The translations under genes were made by a program, and so were the position numbers. DNA of 8,849 nucleotides. It comes from an uncultured Ruminococcus sp. Lineage in GTDB: Bacteria; Bacillota; Clostridia; Oscillospirales; Ruminococcaceae. The notes under the pieces are model-generated. The model was not told the DNA's origin. It did no database searches and worked only from the letters and a program-made list of their open reading frames with translations. The stretch is taken from the NCBI GenBank assembly GCA_947175005.1, contig CAMWLD010000074.1, positions 1-8,849 of the forward strand, given 5' to 3'. This document shows positions 5,743 through 8,849 of the stretch, in pieces (positions within the stretch are counted from its first letter, which is position 1; each line of letters starts with the position of its first letter).

Positions 5743-5777
5743 CTTAAATTTTACAAAAATACATATGGAGGCTGCAA

Positions 5778-6398
5778 ATGAAAAAGCTGTTCGATTTTTT
5801 TAAGAAAAAAGGCCATCGGGCTTCAGCGGTAAAAACGCATGAAGATGATTCGGGGGACGATAATATTGTCGAAAAAATGAAAAAGATACGGGAGAGCGTT
5901 CCCGAATCCGAAAACGGTGAAGTGATATCGAAGGTAATATCCGCAAGCGAGGTGGACGGCTATTTATCGGGCTTATTCTGTCAGGTATGGGGGTATGTTA
6001 CACGGGCTTGCGACACGGCCAAATGCAGGAAGTATATGGATTATTACCTTGACCTGGGACTCGGATATGAAGGCAGCCCCTTTGACCCCCAAAAAGACAA
6101 GTACCTTGGGATAATAAGGTTTCCCATATATGCGGGGGATAATTTTTCGGGCAAGCTGATAATTCCCTACGGGACGGGCTTCGGAGGGATATTCAGCGAC
6201 CCTCTTCCCTTTACGGGCAACGGCTTTGCCATTGGCGCAGGCACAGACAGCATTATCCCCGAATATATGCTTACCTCCCCCGTCGGTATCCCCGGCGGCG
6301 CAGAGCTTTACATAGTGTATCAAAACGGCGATGAAGTCCTCATGGGGGTTTTTAATGGGGAAAAGGAAAAATTCATAAGATTGGAGGATATGGACTGA
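5778..6398 (+). CDS. Uncharacterised soluble protein, 206 aa, first gene of a coupled pair
   Basis: I do not recognise this protein. A lysine-rich amphipathic start (MKKLFDFFKKKGHR) is followed by an acidic, probably disordered linker (about residues 20-45) and then a globular region from about 50. The first part of that region has three cysteines (C68, C78, C83) among aromatic residues; the second (about 108-206) is rich in glycine and beta-forming residues, with GTGFGGIFSDPLPFTGNGF (132-150) as its most distinctive stretch and AELYIVYQNGDEVLMGVFNG near the end. No signal peptide or membrane helix is visible, so it is probably cytosolic; the basic amphipathic N-terminus could touch the membrane. 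The ATG at 5778 has GGAGG 6 nt upstream. It has its own strong promoter, and its stop codon overlaps the start of the next gene by one base, so the two are probably made together. Confidence 0.87.
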   Translation: MKKLFDFFKKKGHRASAVKTHEDDSGDDNIVEKMKKIRESVPESENGEVISKVISASEVDGYLSGLFCQVWGYVTRACDTAKCRKYMDYYLDLGLGYEGSPFDPQKDKYLGIIRFPIYAGDNFSGKLIIPYGTGFGGIFSDPLPFTGNGFAIGAGTDSIIPEYMLTSPVGIPGGAELYIVYQNGDEVLMGVFNGEKEKFIRLEDMD

Positions 6399-6877
6399 TG
6401 GGCGCAAGAGAGATACGGCAGGGAGTTTACGGGATATACGGCGGCAAGGCGTACAAAATTTTACCCTCGGGCAGCCCCGATACCGCAAGGCTTTTATCCT
6501 CCGACAAAGATGACCTTAAAAATGGCTTTGAAAATAATTACTCCGAATACACCTCAAAAAAATACGGTTTTACCTGCGCAAAAAATGTACCCTTGGGCGA
6601 GGTAAGCGATATATGCTTCATTACGCCGAAAATCATATACAAGGGGCTGGAGGTTTTCCACATAGGCAGTCGTAACGGCACAAATTTTGTTACCCTTTGC
6701 GGCAAGCTCATACGCAGCTGCAACCCCGGCGAGGAAGAGCGGAAATACGAGGATGAGCTTATAAAGAGAGAATTTCATAAGGGGATAGTTGACAAAACCT
6801 TTTATATGTACATAAAAGAAGTTCCCATAGACGATCCCGAGCTGGAGCTTTTTGAACTGCGGCAGAAACTAAATTGA
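6398..6877 (+). CDS. Uncharacterised soluble protein, 159 aa, second gene of a coupled pair
   Basis: Unrecognised. The start ATG shares its A with the TGA stop of the 206-aa gene (TGATG), and GGAGG lies 10 nt upstream inside that gene, so translation is probably coupled. The N-terminal 45 residues (IRQGVYGIYGGKAYKIL, then LLSSDKDDLKNGF) look like a small beta-barrel-like unit with short strands and turns; this is inference from pattern only. A middle part (about 60-110) has SDICFITPKIIYKGLEVFHI and four cysteines (C60, C73, C101, C108). The C-terminal third is charged and probably helical (EEERKYEDELIKREF, then PELELFELRQKLN). There is no signal peptide or membrane helix. The small acidic-soluble-pair arrangement recalls immunity-type or accessory proteins, but nothing in the sequence proves it. 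It is followed by two strong hairpins. Confidence 0.86.
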   Translation: MGAREIRQGVYGIYGGKAYKILPSGSPDTARLLSSDKDDLKNGFENNYSEYTSKKYGFTCAKNVPLGEVSDICFITPKIIYKGLEVFHIGSRNGTNFVTLCGKLIRSCNPGEEERKYEDELIKREFHKGIVDKTFYMYIKEVPIDDPELELFELRQKLN

Positions 6878-6888
6878 AAATACCGTAT

Positions 6889-6945
6889 ATGCCCGTCAAA
6901 AGCTCGTGTGCTAAAGAGCTTGACGGGCATTTCCGCAGGTTTTTT
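6889..6945 (+). terminator. Strong bulged hairpin with delayed T-tract after the 159-aa gene
   Basis: ATGCCCGTCAA plus GCTC (6889-6905) pairs with GAGC plus TTGACGGGCAT (6916-6930), leaving a 2-nt AA bulge in the left arm and a 10-nt loop. Fifteen pairs form in all. The T-run (6940-6945) comes about 9 nt after the stem rather than immediately, so termination may be imperfect. It begins 12 nt after the stop codon. Confidence 0.65.
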
Positions 6946-6971
6946 AGCGGATACCGTATCGGCAAACGCAC

Positions 6972-7017
6972 AGAGGCAGGAGAAAGCGATTCTCCTGCCT
7001 CTTAAAATATCTTTTTT
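6972..7017. terminator. 13-bp hairpin between convergent transcripts
   Basis: AGAGGCAGGAGAA (6972-6984) pairs perfectly with TTCTCCTGCCTCT (6990-7002) around a 5-nt loop. On the plus strand TAAAATATC and then six Ts (7012-7017) follow; on the minus strand the stem is preceded by an A-rich stretch but followed by the less T-rich GTGCGTTTGCC. It lies 23 nt beyond the stop of the secreted-protein gene and probably serves both directions, working as a second terminator for the plus-strand pair. Confidence 0.7.
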
Positions 7018-7025
7018 CAGACCGA

Positions 7026-7709
7026 TTACAGAATTATATAATTTCCGCCCTCGTATATCTCAAAAACGATATTTCCATCCGAGTCAAGCGCCAAAGGAGC
7101 ATAGAACTCGGCAAAACCCGTGCGGCGGTTTACCTGATATACAGCCGCAGTGGCAAGATCAACTCCTGCCTGGGTGTAGATCTTTGCGGGAATGGAATAT
7201 TTTACCGTACAGCCGTATTCGCCCTTCTGACGGGTCTTTAAGATAAGCGCTCCGCGGCTGGTATTCTTGGTAATGGCAAGACCTATGTCAATGTTCTTGG
7301 CGTCGATCACCGATGAGCTCTCGATCTCGGCGGTAAAACGGTTAGCCGTGAACTTCAGCACGCCCGCTCCCTTTTTGGCAAGCTGTGCCAGTGCGTTGGA
7401 CTTTACCGCAGCAATACCCGAGGATATCCTTATGGGCACACCCTTTTCCAAAGCGACGGTAACAGCCCTGTTGGTAACGGTTTTTGTAACCGACTCGTTG
7501 GCAACCGTAACACTGCTGCCGGTATTCTCATTGCGGACAACAGCCGCTGCCGCAGGGTCAACAGGTCTGCCCACGCTTGAGGGAACAGCAGGCGCTGTAT
7601 AGCCCGGGTCGACTCCGTAATCCGCAGCACTTGCCCCTGCCGCCATGCCGGTGATCATTATTGCCGCCATTAAGGCGCTCAGTGCCTTTGATTTCTTCAT
7701 TTCAAACAT
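7026..7709 (-). CDS. Secreted protein with a signal peptide, 227 aa, unknown function
   Basis: An exported protein: MFEMKKSKAL is followed by a hydrophobic core and the cleavage motif ASA-AD between residues 28 and 29. A proline- and alanine-rich linker (about 30-60) comes next, then a beta-rich region. The C-terminal part, with RGALILKTRQKGEYGCTVKY and ending FEIYEGGNYIIL, resembles the small beta-sandwich ends of Clostridia surface proteins (VxYVN...GYVEFxxxHxSxYVI type), by recalled pattern only. There is no LPxTG anchor and no dockerin. A single cysteine remains in the mature protein. The ATG at 7709 lies 4 nt from AAAGGA; a second ATG nine bases on would sit 13 nt away. It starts 9 nt after the stop of the 154-aa membrane protein, and its ribosome binding site abuts that stop, so the two are cotranscribed and possibly coupled. 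Confidence 0.9.
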   Translation of the reverse strand: MFEMKKSKALSALMAAIMITGMAAGASAADYGVDPGYTAPAVPSSVGRPVDPAAAAVVRNENTGSSVTVANESVTKTVTNRAVTVALEKGVPIRISSGIAAVKSNALAQLAKKGAGVLKFTANRFTAEIESSSVIDAKNIDIGLAITKNTSRGALILKTRQKGEYGCTVKYSIPAKIYTQAGVDLATAAVYQVNRRTGFAEFYAPLALDSDGNIVFEIYEGGNYIIL

Positions 7710-7718
7710 CAGATCCTT

Positions 7719-8183
7719 TCATCTGTTAAGTATTACCTTATTCGTGTATAAGTACCCTGCCCCAAACATCAGGAGGCATATTATAAAAGCCGTCGACCGG
7801 ATATACAGGATATTTACCGACAGCTCCGAAGACATAAGCATATAAGGATAGTCAGATAAAATATTTGCAAGCTCACTCAAGAATATCCCCGCTGTGCTGA
7901 ATTTAAACGCCTTTACAGAACTTATGATAATTCCCGTTACAGGCATTGCGCCCTGCCATAAAGCAGTGAACAGGAGAAATTTTTTCCTGTGCCGCAGTCC
8001 GTTCATCAGGGAAAAATACCACCAGCAAAGAACCATGAGCAGCCCTGCCAAAAGCTTTGCCGCCGTAAACAGCTTCCCGGAAATGTAGCTGTCCGCATTA
8101 AAGCAGGCAACTGCATAGCTTATCCCTGCGCAAAGAAGAATGTCCTCCCAAAGCGACGAGGGGTAAAGCCTTACCTTGCTCAA
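7719..8183 (-). CDS. Four-helix membrane protein, 154 aa, unknown function
   Basis: Predicted integral membrane protein with helices at about residues 13-29, 38-60, 69-91 and 129-147. A basic patch (RHRKK, 64-68) between helices 2 and 3 should be cytoplasmic, which puts both termini inside. Family not recognised. The likely start is a TTG at 8183, whose last bases overlap the stop of the upstream EpsG-like gene (TTGA, a 4-nt overlap); GGAGG lies about 4 nt before it and a second copy about 10 nt before it. The next in-frame Met is at residue 50, inside helix 2, which would break the fold. Coupling to the EpsG-like gene suggests a role near that protein in the membrane, perhaps in polysaccharide assembly, but this rests on context only. 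Confidence 0.85.
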   Translation of the reverse strand: MSKVRLYPSSLWEDILLCAGISYAVACFNADSYISGKLFTAAKLLAGLLMVLCWWYFSLMNGLRHRKKFLLFTALWQGAMPVTGIIISSVKAFKFSTAGIFLSELANILSDYPYMLMSSELSVNILYIRSTAFIICLLMFGAGYLYTNKVILNR

Positions 8184-8849
8184 ACGCCCTCCACCTCCCG
8201 CTCGAATACCGTTTGATATGGGACAACGCCGTTGTAATTCTTATAAAGCAGTCCCCCGTAAAGCCCTGCCATAGCGATCATCAAAGCCGTAGCAGCACAC
8301 GCCGCAGCCTTTTTGCGCCTGCCCTTATGCCCTGCCGCCAGCCTGCACACCGCCGTAAATATTTTCGGCACAAGCAGGAAAACTATAGGCAGAAAGAACA
8401 GCAGCCCCAATCGTGAAAGTATAGCGTGCTTCATTCCCAGTGCCTCAAAGAAAAATCCGCTGTAGGCGCACCAAAGAAGCTGATTTGTTTCCCGTTCATC
8501 TCCGCGAAGCTTATCTTTCAAGATAAACGCCCCTGCAAAGATCACCCCGAACATTACCGTGTAAAGTGGGGAAAGCCCCGTAATGACCTCCCTGTGGCTG
8601 TCGGCGCCGTAATTTTTGTAAACAAGGCTCGTAGCCGCATTTATGATATTTCCCGAAAAGGCAAACAGCGCCCCGCTGCCGCAAAGCAGTCCTATCAGCA
8701 CGGGAATATTCATAGGGATAAGGCAGATAAACCCGAAGGGCAGCAGCAAAAACGCCGAACGGTGAAACGCTCCCGCAATTATCGCAAACACAGCGAAACG
8801 AAAGTAATTCCCGTTCGCAGCATAGCGCAAAGCATATGCTCCCACAGAC
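8180..8849 (-). CDS. EpsG-like polytopic membrane protein, N-terminal part outside the window
   Basis: The reading frame is still open at the right edge (the codon before the GTG at 8845 encodes Ser), so that GTG is not a real start and at least 222 C-terminal residues are present. About six membrane helices are visible in this part. The stretch YFRFAVFAIIAGAFHRSAFL followed by LLPF matches the signature I associate with the EpsG family: a loop with basic and aromatic residues, then a helix carrying FHxSA and a proline. EpsG-family proteins are thought to polymerise or export exopolysaccharide or surface glycans. The C-terminus is a helix with a basic lead (GHKGRRKK) and an extracytoplasmic tail. 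It overlaps the next gene by 4 nt. Membrane nature is secure; the EpsG assignment is recalled resemblance without a search. Confidence 0.72.
   Translation of the reverse strand, partial: SVGAYALRYAANGNYFRFAVFAIIAGAFHRSAFLLLPFGFICLIPMNIPVLIGLLCGSGALFAFSGNIINAATSLVYKNYGADSHREVITGLSPLYTVMFGVIFAGAFILKDKLRGDERETNQLLWCAYSGFFFEALGMKHAILSRLGLLFFLPIVFLLVPKIFTAVCRLAAGHKGRRKKAAACAATALMIAMAGLYGGLLYKNYNGVVPYQTVFEREVEGV

Larger units (their letters stand above)
5441..5777. other. Divergent intergenic region, about 337 bp
   Basis: AT-rich non-coding DNA between tpiA and the 206-aa gene. It holds two outward-facing promoters about 170 bp apart and three inverted repeats described separately. I see no small reading frame with a ribosome binding site, no riboswitch-like structure and no tRNA. 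Confidence 0.8.

Noticed and set aside
5778..6877. Calling the 206/159-aa pair a toxin-antitoxin or toxin-immunity system.
   Set aside because: Only size and overlap suggest it. No catalytic motif, DNA-binding motif or known immunity fold is visible.
8180..8845. GTG at 8845 as the start of the EpsG-like gene.
   Set aside because: The frame continues to the window edge without a stop and no ribosome binding site can be seen; the protein begins further right.
1..8849. CRISPR array, insertion sequence or integrase attachment site.
   Set aside because: No regularly spaced repeats, transposase or integrase reading frames, or terminal inverted repeats with target duplications were found beyond the gene-scale tandem array.

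Overview
The window looks like part of a chromosome from a Gram-positive anaerobe of the Clostridia, most plausibly Ruminococcus or another Oscillospiraceae member. This is inference, not a database result. It rests on strong GGAGG-type ribosome binding sites, sigma-A-like promoters, a tpiA/gpmI glycolysis cluster, small membrane proteins of a Clostridia-like type and moderate GC content with AT-rich intergenic DNA. I see no rRNA, tRNA, CRISPR array, transposase or phage gene.

Layout from left to right. (1) 1-528 (+): the 3' part of a YfcE-type metallophosphodiesterase, cut by the window edge. It converges on gpmI across a compact bidirectional-looking terminator. (2) 5431-587 (-): one apparent operon driven by a near-consensus promoter (TTGACA-17-TAAAAT). 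In transcription order it holds tpiA, three tandem paralogous membrane proteins (227, 229 and 229 aa), an 87-aa membrane-anchored protein, and gpmI. Two glycolytic enzymes therefore bracket about 2.4 kb of uncharacterised envelope genes with no visible terminator between them. (3) 5441-5777: a divergent, AT-rich regulatory region with two strong promoters and three inverted repeats. (4) 5778-6877 (+): a translationally coupled pair of soluble proteins (206 and 159 aa) of unknown family, followed by two strong hairpins. (5) 8849-7026 (-): the 3' end of an EpsG-like polytopic membrane protein, a 154-aa four-helix membrane protein and a 227-aa secreted protein, packed as an operon (4-nt overlap, then a 9-nt gap).

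The most unusual part is the three-copy membrane protein cassette. Stop-to-stop spacing is exactly 718 bp twice. The 28-nt intergenic spacers carrying the ribosome binding site are near-identical. The copies look like mosaics of each other: termini conserved, transmembrane segments diverged. All three place a C-terminal domain of about 125 residues, with two invariant cysteines, outside the membrane. I do not recognise the family and claim no function for it. The 206/159-aa pair is the second candidate for something undescribed.

No search could be run. Enzyme assignments rest on visible catalytic motifs. Family statements about EpsG and the 87-aa protein rest on recalled resemblance and are marked as such.
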